From Calcarisporiella thermophila CBS 279.70 (lineage: Eukaryota > Calcarisporiellomycota): a stretch of 34,732 nt of DNA. The DNA lies in the NCBI RefSeq assembly GCF_041956535.1, contig NW_027192220.1, positions 95,485 to 130,216 on the forward strand, in the 5' to 3' direction. Position numbers and translations under genes: made by a program. This document shows positions 23,391 to 31,242 of the stretch, piece by piece (position 1 is the stretch's first letter; each line of letters begins with the position of its first letter). The notes under the pieces are model-generated. The model did no database searches, was not told the DNA's origin, and was given only the letters and a program-made list of their open reading frames with translations.

Positions 23391-24611
23391 AGTGAAAGTA
23401 ATAATATGCATTATCACAAACAAGAGTAGGCACGTCATGTTTAGGCTAACCTAAGGGGAACCTGCCTGCTTCGAATAAGTCTGCACGTGGAGGATAGATT
23501 TCGATGGTGTATCATGGTTGTTCAGTTAGGCCAAATTTAAGATCGAGCAACAGTGGATAATGTTTAAAAGAGTTGTCTGGTGGAGATCGTTTATATAGCG
23601 TCGTCATTTGAAACTCTGGTCTCCTCCAAATATACATTTTTCTTGTTTGAAAAAGATTAAGTTCATGGCCTTTTGCAAATATCTTCACTGTTATCATTTG
23701 AAAGGCAAACGGTTTATGTAGTGTAAGTATGATCTCATTAGACTCCGAGTTTTCCAACTCTACTTAGGTTGACAGGGCGATCGTTACGAGTCTGTTACAT
23801 ATGGGTTTCAATCCAATGCGTATGGTAAAAGCTTCTGAAACAAGCGGACTTTTCCTCAGAACTCTCTATATAGAAAGACGCGTGAAAATATACGAGTCTA
23901 TCGGCTTCATCGAAACGTGTGTCTCTAATTTGTAATCAAACTTGAAGAGTCACTTTAAAATAGGAAGAGCCACTGAAAACATTATCAAGTTAGCTATACC
24001 CTCAATTGTTTTTGCAACGTTACCTCAAGCCAGGATCAGCGCAAATATCTGCGCCCGGAACGCATATGTTTTTTCTCTTAACATAGGTCGTCCAAATGGG
24101 ATCCATGATTTATTTCTTTGACTCAAAATTGTTAAAAACTCTAAAAAAAATGATTATTATTTTATATGCATCAGAACGCTAGGACCTTCACCGGTACACT
24201 ATTTGGACTACATTAGTATTAGAATAAATATGGATGATAAACAATGTATTTCAGCCGAACACGACATTTTTTTTAATCATCCTTATAAAGTTAGGCTAAT
24301 CTGACTTGCCCTAAGTGATGGACTGCTTTAGATATCCTTAAGCATCCCATGAATTCATCATTACATCCCCTACAAGCGTGCAGTGGGAAAAAGCATTACT
24401 AGAAGCAAACGGCTAACAATGTTGAGTGAAGTTGACGTGCAGAATTAGTTTGACACAAGGTGGGGAATCTGCTGCTATATTAAGGTATTCACCTCCACAT
24501 GCTTATACTTGATCACCACATTGAAGCGGGTAGATTGCCGTTGAGGAAATAACTAAGCCACTACACCATAAAAGATACAAGGAAGGATCTTGGTTCTCCA
24601 AGTTCATCAAA
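23391..24611. other. Intergenic DNA, no gene seen
   Basis: About 1.2 kb. An 81-aa minus-strand frame at 23512-23757 has no family or signal features. No RNA gene was recognised. It holds the upstream region of the inositol kinase gene. Confidence 0.45.
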
Positions 24612-25634
24612 ATGACTTCGCATCCCCAACATCCTGAGCAGAAAGCCTTGCTCCAATTTGAGCATCAGGTTGGCGGCCATCAGCGCATGCTCGCCCATCC
24701 TGAAAACAGCGGAATAATTATCAAACCAGTCACAAATCGAGAGCACAATTTTTACGAGGAGAGTGCACTTCACCCCGATTTTAAAGCTTGGATGCCTGAA
24801 TTTTATGGATGCCTGGTTCCCCAGAGTGGTGATGCTCAATCCAACGGATTACCGTTGGATGCTGATAATGGTTTGAAGAGTGGTGAAGTATATATTTGCA
24901 TGGAAAATCTCGTTGCTGGTTTCAAAAAGCCATGTTTAATGGATCTAAAAATTGGAACCCGTCTATATGACGACGATGCAAGCGAGGAAAAGAAAGCTCG
25001 AATGCAACAGCAGGCGCTTAAAACCACTACTGGATCACTTGGAATCAGAATAACCGGGTTCCAGGTACGATTCACAGTGAATGTACTCTTGATTCAACAC
25101 GGCTATGATGCTGACTTTAATATTGACTCCCTAATTTAGGTGTGGAACGAAAGTACCAAGAGCTACTATACTTTTGAAAGGGAGCTTGGTCGCTCGCTCA
25201 CTGCTGATGGCGTACCCGATGCCCTCGCACGCTTTTTTTCAGCCGATGGGCTCACTCAGGACCAGCGCGCAATGCTGATTGAAAGATTTATGGATGAATT
25301 ATATGCATTTGAGGAGATGCTCCGGGAACAAGAAGTGAGGCTCTATGCAAGTTCACTTCTGTTTATTTATGAAGGCGACCCCGTAGCTATGGCTGAGGCT
25401 TTAACGAAAGAGGAGGAGGATATAAAGAAGAAGGAGGAGCGAGAGAAAAAAGAGGAAGAAGAAGAGGAGAACATGGAAGAGGAAGAGGAAGAAGAAGATG
25501 AAAGGAAAGTATTTGAACTTCGTATAGTGGATTTTGCGCATTCTCACTGGGAAACCGGTATTGGCCCCGATGACGGTGCCGTGCTTGGAGTTCAGAACAC
25601 AATCAAATTCTTGGGCGCACTACAAAAGAAATAG
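24612..25634 (+). CDS. ARG82: Inositol polyphosphate multikinase (ARG82/IPK2 type)
   Basis: Two exons: 24612-25064 and 25140-25634, a 75-nt phase 0 intron, 315 aa. The inositol polyphosphate kinase signature P-x3-D-x-K-x-G is PCLMDLKIG (residues 107-115). It is followed by LYDDDASEEKKARM and TTTGSLGIRITGFQ-VW across the splice junction. SSLLFIYEGD (222 onward) is the second conserved motif, and IVDFAHSHW (Asp282) the third, which binds metal and nucleotide. The protein phosphorylates inositol trisphosphate towards the tetrakis and pentakis forms. Small size and a Glu/Lys acidic block (about 240-273) before the third motif fit ARG82/IPK2 better than the larger KCS1 hexakisphosphate kinases. 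In yeast the orthologue also takes part in arginine gene control in the nucleus; that is not shown here. Confidence 0.9.
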
Positions 25635-26092
25635 AATCCAATATTTCGTGCCATCCATATTAGCATATGTTCTAATATATATATACCTATCATTAGTCTC
25701 GCCCTCTTTTTTTAATGAATACACTCGTCTTCTGTAGAAACACTTTCACTACTAAAAAGAAGTGAGGAGAATAGTTTAATGCAACTTGAACTATTTCCGG
25801 AGTTGTGGTAGAAAAGTGTGAGACTATGCCTTCAACCAGGCAGTTAATTTAGTGAATGTTCCCCCATAGATGAATATATCTTCGCAACATAATACACAAC
25901 GAAAATGTCTTCGCTCTAATGGGCTCTACTATAATACGGAAAGCGGAAAAGAAGATGCTTTGTCTTGTCGACATCATAATGACTTGAATCTAGCTTATTT
26001 TAATATCTCTGAACTTATGTATCTTTCATTTTCAATAATTAGCCATAAATATAAAGCATAATATCTTTCTCAAAGATTTAAAAGAGATAACT
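25635..26092. other. Intergenic DNA, no gene seen
   Basis: About 460 AT-rich bases between the inositol kinase gene and tRNA-Val. A 63-aa frame (25870-26061) has no family signal. Confidence 0.45.
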
Positions 26093-26164
26093 GTTTCTAG
26101 CCGGGTTCGAACCGACGATCCTTCGCGTGTAAAGCGAATGTCCTAACCACTAGACCATAGAAAC
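26093..26164 (-). tRNA. tRNA-Val (anticodon UAC)
   Basis: 72 nt on the minus strand with a full cloverleaf. Acceptor stem GTTTCTA pairs with TAGAAAC. The D arm includes the A box GGTCTAGTGGTTAGG. The anticodon stem TTCGC/GCGAA encloses the loop TTTACAC, anticodon TAC. The T arm holds the B box GGTTCGAACCC. There is no intron. It marks the left border of the transposon stack. Confidence 0.93.
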
Positions 26165-26230
26165 TGTTTACGATGAATGAGGCAAAAAAATTGATTTTCA
26201 TATGGAAAAATATAGCAGTCACGATAAGCT

Positions 26231-26247
26231 CTAACACGGGCCCGGTC
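26231..26247. repeat. 17-bp direct repeat, left copy (target-site duplication)
   Basis: CTAACACGGGCCCGGTC occurs here and again at 26968-26984 on the far side of the gap. Each copy is followed within one base by the start of a SINE-like head. The length matches target-site duplications made by LINE machinery. Confidence 0.75.
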
Positions 26248-26264
26248 TGGGGGAGGATTAGTGT
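26248..26264 (+). mobile_element. Start of a SINE-like element cut by the gap
   Basis: GGGGGAGGATTAGTGT is the first part of the tRNA-like head seen in full at 26985 and at 31162 (minus). The copy runs into the gap. Three A's precede the second 17-bp repeat at 26965-26967, as expected for a poly-A tail end. Confidence 0.7.
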
Positions 26265-26964
26265 NNNNNNNNNNNNNNNNNNNNNNNNNNNNNNNNNNNN
26301 NNNNNNNNNNNNNNNNNNNNNNNNNNNNNNNNNNNNNNNNNNNNNNNNNNNNNNNNNNNNNNNNNNNNNNNNNNNNNNNNNNNNNNNNNNNNNNNNNNNN
26401 NNNNNNNNNNNNNNNNNNNNNNNNNNNNNNNNNNNNNNNNNNNNNNNNNNNNNNNNNNNNNNNNNNNNNNNNNNNNNNNNNNNNNNNNNNNNNNNNNNNN
26501 NNNNNNNNNNNNNNNNNNNNNNNNNNNNNNNNNNNNNNNNNNNNNNNNNNNNNNNNNNNNNNNNNNNNNNNNNNNNNNNNNNNNNNNNNNNNNNNNNNNN
26601 NNNNNNNNNNNNNNNNNNNNNNNNNNNNNNNNNNNNNNNNNNNNNNNNNNNNNNNNNNNNNNNNNNNNNNNNNNNNNNNNNNNNNNNNNNNNNNNNNNNN
26701 NNNNNNNNNNNNNNNNNNNNNNNNNNNNNNNNNNNNNNNNNNNNNNNNNNNNNNNNNNNNNNNNNNNNNNNNNNNNNNNNNNNNNNNNNNNNNNNNNNNN
26801 NNNNNNNNNNNNNNNNNNNNNNNNNNNNNNNNNNNNNNNNNNNNNNNNNNNNNNNNNNNNNNNNNNNNNNNNNNNNNNNNNNNNNNNNNNNNNNNNNNNN
26901 NNNNNNNNNNNNNNNNNNNNNNNNNNNNNNNNNNNNNNNNNNNNNNNNNNNNNNNNNNNNNNNN
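26265..26964. other. Assembly gap of 700 N
   Basis: Exactly 700 N. Any open frame drawn through it is meaningless. The flanks suggest that at least one SINE-like copy is hidden inside. Confidence 0.99.
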
Positions 26965-26967
26965 AAA

Positions 26968-26984
26968 CTAACACGGGCCCGGTC
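26968..26984. repeat. 17-bp direct repeat, right copy (target-site duplication)
   Basis: Identical to 26231-26247. It is preceded by AAA and followed directly by the head of the next SINE-like copy. Confidence 0.75.
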
Positions 26985-27062
26985 GGGGGAAGGTTAGTGT
27001 AGTGGACTATCCCTGGTATGCCGATGAGAACGGCCTGGGTTCGAATCCCACTTCTCCCACCA
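26985..27062 (+). pseudogene. tRNA-like head of SINE copy A
   Basis: It keeps acceptor stem, T arm, pol III boxes and a CCA end, but the middle cannot fold as a normal anticodon arm. A short ATCCC-T-GGTAT stretch with no loop is followed by a GCCG/CGGC hairpin. It is read as a degenerate tRNA-derived pol III promoter and not as a working tRNA. Confidence 0.7.
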
Positions 27063-27144
27063 TCACTTACTCTTAGTTTGTGGTGCTATCCACTTGATCA
27101 GAAATTGAGTCCATTATTGAAAGGATCCCTCCTACGATAAGTAC

Positions 27145-27378
27145 TGTCACAGGGTTCGAATGGTAGACAAAGATCTTTATGAAAATAGAAGATCGGTGAG
27201 GATCCATAAGCGAATGGACTCGTATATAAATAAGAAATCACAAATAACTCAATATGGTTTTCACATGACTAAACTTAAGATATATCTCATAAACACAATA
27301 AAACGACTAACTATCAAAAATAGTAAAGGATATTAACTTTATCTCGGTAACATAATGAGCTGAGTTAATCCTGTTACA
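27145..27378. mobile_element. Solo LTR 1 (234 bp) inside SINE copy A
   Basis: It begins TGTCACAGGGTT and ends AATCCTGTTACA, an imperfect 12-bp inverted repeat with TG..CA ends. Five-base target duplications AGTAC flank it (27140-27144 and 27379-27383). Copy B of the SINE has the empty site, with a single AGTAC between the same flanks. These are the hallmarks of an LTR left after recombination of a full LTR retrotransposon. No internal coding part remains and the transcription strand is unclear. Confidence 0.9.
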
Positions 27379-27541
27379 AGTACAAAGATTACATCGGTTT
27401 CACGTACATGCTATTCACGACAACTACAATACACGCATATCAATTGAACGCCTATCGATCAAGGACCTATATCTCGTTATGTTAAGTCCATTGACATTAA
27501 TTTCATGTAATATATGGAAATTAAATAAAAAATTTCCATTG

Positions 27542-27793
27542 CCCTATAGGAAGTCACATAGGGAAAAAATAGGGAAAACATAGGGGAATAATGTGGAAAA
27601 CATAGGGAACACCTCACTTTCCGTATGATTTCCTGATATTTCCTATAATTTTTAGTGGTTTTTATATGGATTTTTATATGGGTAAGGATTTGGAATTTTT
27701 AGAAAAATTAGAGGAAATATTAGGAAATTATTGGGAAAATGAGGTGTTCCGCATGTGTTCCCTATGTTTTCCCTATGCCCACTTCTTATAGGG
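27542..27793. mobile_element. Foldback MITE-like element (252 bp) inside SINE copy A
   Basis: The two halves are long inverted repeats of each other. The left end starts CCCTATAGGAAGT; the right end, reverse complemented, starts CCCTATAAGAAGT, and similarity continues for about 100 bases with internal CATAGGGAAAA repeats. The centre is about 45 AT-rich bases. Three-base duplications TTG flank it (27539-27541 and 27794-27796). Removing the element and one TTG gives exactly the tail of SINE copy B. It has no coding capacity. The 3-bp duplication fits several DNA transposon groups such as PIF/Harbinger or CACTA. Confidence 0.85.
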
Positions 27794-29349
27794 TTGATTG
27801 ATCCCGATGGATTTGCCATAACACCGAATCGAAGGTGATTTGAGCCGCGTGTCTTACTGTCCTTGGGGCTTCTGGTAGGTCGCCAAGTACGAGATTCCTG
27901 GGGTTCAGCACCTGAGTGTTTAGGGGGCCTAAGATGGTGTTGATACACCTCTCCGCCCAATGCCACACTGACGTGAGTTCGGGACATTCGAAGAAGGTGT
28001 GACGGATGGTGTCCCTCGGAGCGTTACAGCGGGTACATTTCGGGTCATGACCAGGGAATGTCGAGTTTGTAATTACACGCTCTACGCGGATTCGCCAGCG
28101 TAGTGTGCGGTGTTTTGGGAGTGTTGGCCGTTTTTGGATGGAGGTCCAGACCTTTTCCCATTCCTTTGCCGTGGATGCAGCATCTGGCCAGGATTGGGGC
28201 GTCAGCGTTTCTGGTTCCGGAGAGCCATTTCGCTGGAAGTGCCTTCTCCGTCGGATGGAGTATTCCAGGACGGGCGCGCCAGCCAGGTGACAAAGGTGAA
28301 GTGGGAAACGAGGAGGCGGATGTTGTCGGGGTATGGCAGAACATTTCGTGATTTTCTCTACTAGGTTGGGGGGCAGGATAAGGTATCCGTGTTCCCATTG
28401 TAAGGAAAAATCCTTATAGCGACGTTCGCACGCTCTTTTTAGCCTTCCCATGGGTTGCGCGGAGTATCTACGCTCCATTTCCGATTGTATCGGCATGTTC
28501 CGCTCCAAAAAGGCTTGTCGCCGGAGTGAGCTGCATTCAATTCTTTCTCTATTGATAAGGAAGGTTAGGATATCGTTTAGTAGGTACGATGGTGTTGGCG
28601 GTTTCGGCTCCTCAAATTATCGATCTTGTTCTGTAGTTAAAGGGCATTTGTACAGGGGAAGAGACAGTACATCTGGAGTTGACCAGTTGGGTGACGCGAT
28701 CGGGCCGCCTTCGAGAGTGCGCCACTCTTGATACAAGTTATACTAAAATCCCCCTTTGCGTTTGAGTTTGGCACATGTGAAGGTGGTTGCGAAGATGGAC
28801 ATCTCGTATCCGAATGGAGCGTACATGCTCAAGATATTATGCTTCAGAATGCTTGCCCACAGAGGTGTTTTTGGGTCTTGGTTAGGCCTTATTAGTGACT
28901 CTGCGAACTTTGGTATCCATGAGGCAAGTAGGGCTGTTGTTTGGTGGCGAGGGAGAATGAGTCCAAGCCCACCTTCTTCTCGGGATTTTGCTAGCAATTT
29001 GAGACTGATTTGCGGGCCACGTCCATTCCATAAGAACTGCCGTATTATTTCGTCCAGCTCTTTGAAGAAGTATTCAGGTGGGCGTATAATTGTGGCAACG
29101 TACCATATTCGGGACAATAGTCGAGAGTTGATCAGGTGGACTTTACCGAGGAGTGAGAGTTTCCGAATCCTTCATGATTGGATCGTTTGTCTCAGCTTTG
29201 ATAATTGACATGTGTAATAAGCCTCACTTGGATGGTCTGGCATTTGTGTGGGCTTATCTGCTGTCGGAAGGTAAATTGGGATGCCGAGGTCGGTAACTAT
29301 CTCCCCTGCTGGAATGTATTCACATCTGGGCTTTATCGAGGTGCGAGCA

Positions 29350-29594
29350 TGTTGGAGAACGACCAGGCATGATCTAAGTCTGGATAGTTGTTGTGTTACG
29401 ACGGTTATTTCATACTTATACAAATATGTATAAGCAAGTATCTTATCATCATTTTTAGTCATCATCTCCTATTCTATCATATATATAGGATATGCTTTCT
29501 ATCTTTTGAATTCTGTAGTGGTGTGTGTTATTTGTGTTATCCCTTCTATCTGTCTTCTTTCCTTTTATTAATATACTCTTAATCAGTTCCAACA
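29350..29594. mobile_element. Solo LTR 2 (245 bp) inside the LINE
   Basis: On the plus strand it starts TGTTGGAGAACG and ends GTTCCAACA, with a TGTTGGA/TCCAACA inverted repeat as in Ty1/copia LTRs. Five-base duplications GAGCA flank it (29345-29349 and 29595-29599). Taking out the LTR and one duplication rejoins the LINE frame as APTLSA-RTSIKPRCEY with no phase change. It is more AT-rich than the LINE around it. Its ends differ from solo LTR 1, so a second family is represented. Confidence 0.9.
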
Positions 29595-30021
29595 GAGCAC
29601 TTAGCGTGGGAGCGACCGCTTCCATTTTGTTGATGTTGACTTTTGCGTCCGCAGCTCTCGAGTATATGTCGAGGATTTGAAACAGGTGGTCAGCATCTTG
29701 TTGGTCTACAACTCCTAGGGTCAAATCGTCTGCGTAGGCGAGCGCTTTGAGGGGTCGTTGTGGTGCTGAAATGGTAATGCCGCGTATCTTGGCTCTGATT
29801 GCGGCGAGTAGAGGTTCAACTGCGATGTTGTATAGGTATGGAGACAGTGGATCACCTTGTCGAACTCCTCTTGTGATAGGAAATGGAGCCGTTAGAGAGC
29901 CATCTATGCACACTGACGCTTGAATGCCTTCGTGTAATCTATGGATAAAGGATCGAAATCGCGGGCCAAATTTGAACTTCTCTAGGCACCTCTGTATCCA
30001 TCTTGTTTCCTGAAAGTCTAT

Positions 30022-30057
30022 GTGACTTCCTCGCGCAAAAACCAATTTTCCGGTAAC
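30022..30057. repeat. 36-bp imperfect direct repeat, copy 1
   Basis: GTGACTTCCTCGCGCAAAAA followed by CCAATTTTCCGGTAAC is close to 31195-31231 (shared core CAAAAACCAATTTTC). It lies at the truncated 5' edge of the LINE. Its origin is not clear. Confidence 0.55.
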
Positions 30058-30331
30058 CAATTTGTTACGGGAGAAAGGAGTTTTGTGTGGAGGGGTGTCC
30101 GGATCTTGATAAAATAAGAAAATTTATCTTTATAGTTCAGAGAATTGGTGTAGAACATTATAACAAACCGAAGGGTTTAAATAAGTCAAGAAAAGTTATA
30201 CGTAAAAGTAAGAGAAATAACGAAATCGAGAGGAAATTAAGGGTGTCGAAATCCTTGTTATACATGTCGTGCTATCACGTTATTTTCGTCATGATACTCG
30301 CGACTATTGCACCTTTACCTTACGCTAACTC

Positions 30332-30346
30332 GTGCTACACTCTCGA
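30332..30346. repeat. 15-bp target-site duplication of the retrocopy, left
   Basis: GTGCTACACTCTCGA here and at 30808-30822 bracket the polyadenylated retrocopy. Confidence 0.8.
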
Positions 30347-30807
30347 TTTTTTTGGGGGGGGATTTATGGATCTTTATTGAAAAGTATCCTTTTAAGTTAG
30401 TATAGTGCCTTGTTAGGAGAAATACATGTAAGTAGTGGTTGATCGTATGAATACCATCCTATTTTTCAAGGACGGTATTATACAAGAGAGGAAAAGAATA
30501 TGGACTAATATAGAAAGAAAGAAAAAAAAAAGGAAAACTAGAATGCGGGTGGTAGGGTATTCGGCAAGGTCGTATTGGAGCTGAGTTTTGGTTGAAGGAT
30601 ATTTCGTCTCCTTGGATTTGTATCAAACTTCCCTTACACCAAAGCTCTTGGAAATCTTCTTTCTTATCCTTTATGGACGCTGACCATCATTTGGATCTCA
30701 CGATTTTTTGCATTTCGTGGCCTAGTTGTTCAGCTAGCGCTATTTCACTTGGTTGTGCGTTATCCATTATCATCGATAATCTTGATCGATAGATGATCCA
30801 AATTGCT
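30347..30807 (-). pseudogene. Polyadenylated retrocopy (processed pseudogene-like), unknown source
   Basis: 461 bp read on the minus strand, bounded by identical 15-bp duplications. It ends in an A tail (T run 30347-30353 on plus) with an AATAAA signal about 20 nt before it (30373-30378). The 5' part is open: an ATG at 30767 starts MDNAQPSEIALAEQLGHEMQ and reaches TGA at 30687-30689. The same frame stays open beyond the stop (SASIKDKKEDFQELWCKGS), so either the stop is the true end of the source gene or it is a mutation. I do not recognise the protein. The features are those of an mRNA copied by LINE machinery and truncated at its 5' end. Confidence 0.75.
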
Positions 30808-30825
30808 GTGCTACACTCTCGAGTC
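30808..30825. repeat. Overlapping target-site duplications
   Basis: Bases 30808-30822 are the right-hand 15-bp duplication of the retrocopy. Bases 30810-30825 (GCTACACTCTCGAGTC) are the left-hand 16-bp duplication of SINE copy B. They overlap by 13 bases. Confidence 0.85.
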
Positions 30826-31162
30826 TTTTTTTTTGATCAATCAATGGAAACTTTTATTTAATTTCCATATATTACATGAAGTTAATGTCAATGGACTTAA
30901 CATAACGAGATATAGATCCTTGATCGATAGACTTTCAATCGATATGCGTGTATCGTAGTTGTCGTGTATAGCATGTACGTGAAACCGATGTAATCTTTTG
31001 TACTTATCGTAAGGGCGATCTTATCAATAATCATGACTCAGCTTCTGATCAAGTGGATAGCAGTCACAAACTAAGAGTAAGTGTTGGTGGGGGAAGTGGG
31101 ATTCGAACCCACGCCGTTCTCATCGGCATCCCAGGGATAGTCCACTACACTAACCCTCCCCC
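30826..31162 (-). mobile_element. SINE-like element, copy B (complete, 337 bp)
   Basis: Complete copy on the minus strand. The 75-nt tRNA-like head (31088-31162) has acceptor stem GGGGGAG/TTCCCCC, A box TAGTGTAGTGG, T arm GTGGG..CCCAC with B box and an encoded CCA (31085-31087). A unique body of about 250 bp follows, then a 9-A tail (T run 30826-30834 on plus). Perfect 16-bp duplications lie on both sides (30810-30825 and 31163-31178). It is the uninterrupted reference for copy A. The long duplications and A tail show mobilisation by LINE machinery. Confidence 0.9.
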
Positions 31163-31178
31163 GCTACACTCTCGAGTC
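31163..31178. repeat. 16-bp target-site duplication of SINE copy B, right
   Basis: GCTACACTCTCGAGTC, identical to 30810-30825. Confidence 0.9.
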
Positions 31179-31194
31179 ACTTGTGACTGTCAAG

Positions 31195-31231
31195 GTGACT
31201 TGCCCGTACCAAAAACCAATTTTCTCGTAAC
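31195..31231. repeat. 36-bp imperfect direct repeat, copy 2
   Basis: Similar to 30022-30057, same orientation, 12 bases upstream of tRNA-Ala. Confidence 0.55.
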
Positions 31232-31242
31232 AGATTCGGGCT

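Larger units (their letters stand above)
26985..27803 (+). mobile_element. SINE-like element, copy A (tRNA-like head, interrupted twice)
   Basis: The 75-nt head (26985-27059) has a 7-bp acceptor stem (GGGGGAA/TTCTCCC), an A box (TAGTGTAGTGG), a T arm with B box GGTTCGAATCCC and an encoded CCA end. The body is the same as copy B at 30826-31162 on the other strand, apart from two insertions: a solo LTR (27145-27378) and a MITE-like element (27542-27793). Once these and one copy of each duplication are removed, about 325 bp remain, against 328 bp for copy B without its A tail. The end (TTGATTGATC) is followed by LINE sequence and not by an A tail, so the junction is rearranged or truncated. Confidence 0.85.
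27804..30060 (-). pseudogene. LINE (non-LTR retrotransposon) reverse transcriptase remnant
   Basis: Minus-strand remnant of a LINE polyprotein. The reverse transcriptase comes first, with GVRQGDPLSPYLYNIAVEPL and the catalytic LAYADDL. Then follow YIPAGEIVTDLGIPI, LSLLGKVHLINSRLLSRIWY and the RT C-terminal region EIIRQFLWNGRGP, EEGGLGLILP. Last is a zf-RVT type zinc motif (CTRCNAPRDTIRHTFFEC, CX2C..HX4C). The frame holds from 30060 to 27804 except for a solo LTR (29350-29594) and three in-frame stops: TGA at 29172-29174, TAG at 28743-28745 and TAA at 28617-28619. The endonuclease and the N-terminal part of the RT are missing, so it is 5' truncated. The domain order suits fungal Tad1-like LINEs. 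The 3' end meets SINE copy A tail to tail. Confidence 0.88.

Noticed and set aside
26173-26997. Open frames running through the N stretch
   Set aside because: They are made of unknown bases and carry no information.
26985-27059. Functional tRNA (Leu, GAG) in the SINE head
   Set aside because: A GAG triplet sits in a 7-base loop, but the arm before it does not fold as in a tRNA-Leu, spacing to the A box is wrong and the same unit recurs as the head of a dispersed repeat.
27652-27987. 111-aa minus-strand frame over the MITE and LINE end
   Set aside because: It crosses two unrelated elements and is out of frame with the LINE.
28103-28364. Three overlapping plus-strand frames of 61-84 aa
   Set aside because: They are antisense shadows of the LINE zinc-finger region.
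30087-30380. 97-aa plus-strand frame
   Set aside because: It ends inside the A tail and duplication of the retrocopy on the opposite strand and shows no protein-like character.
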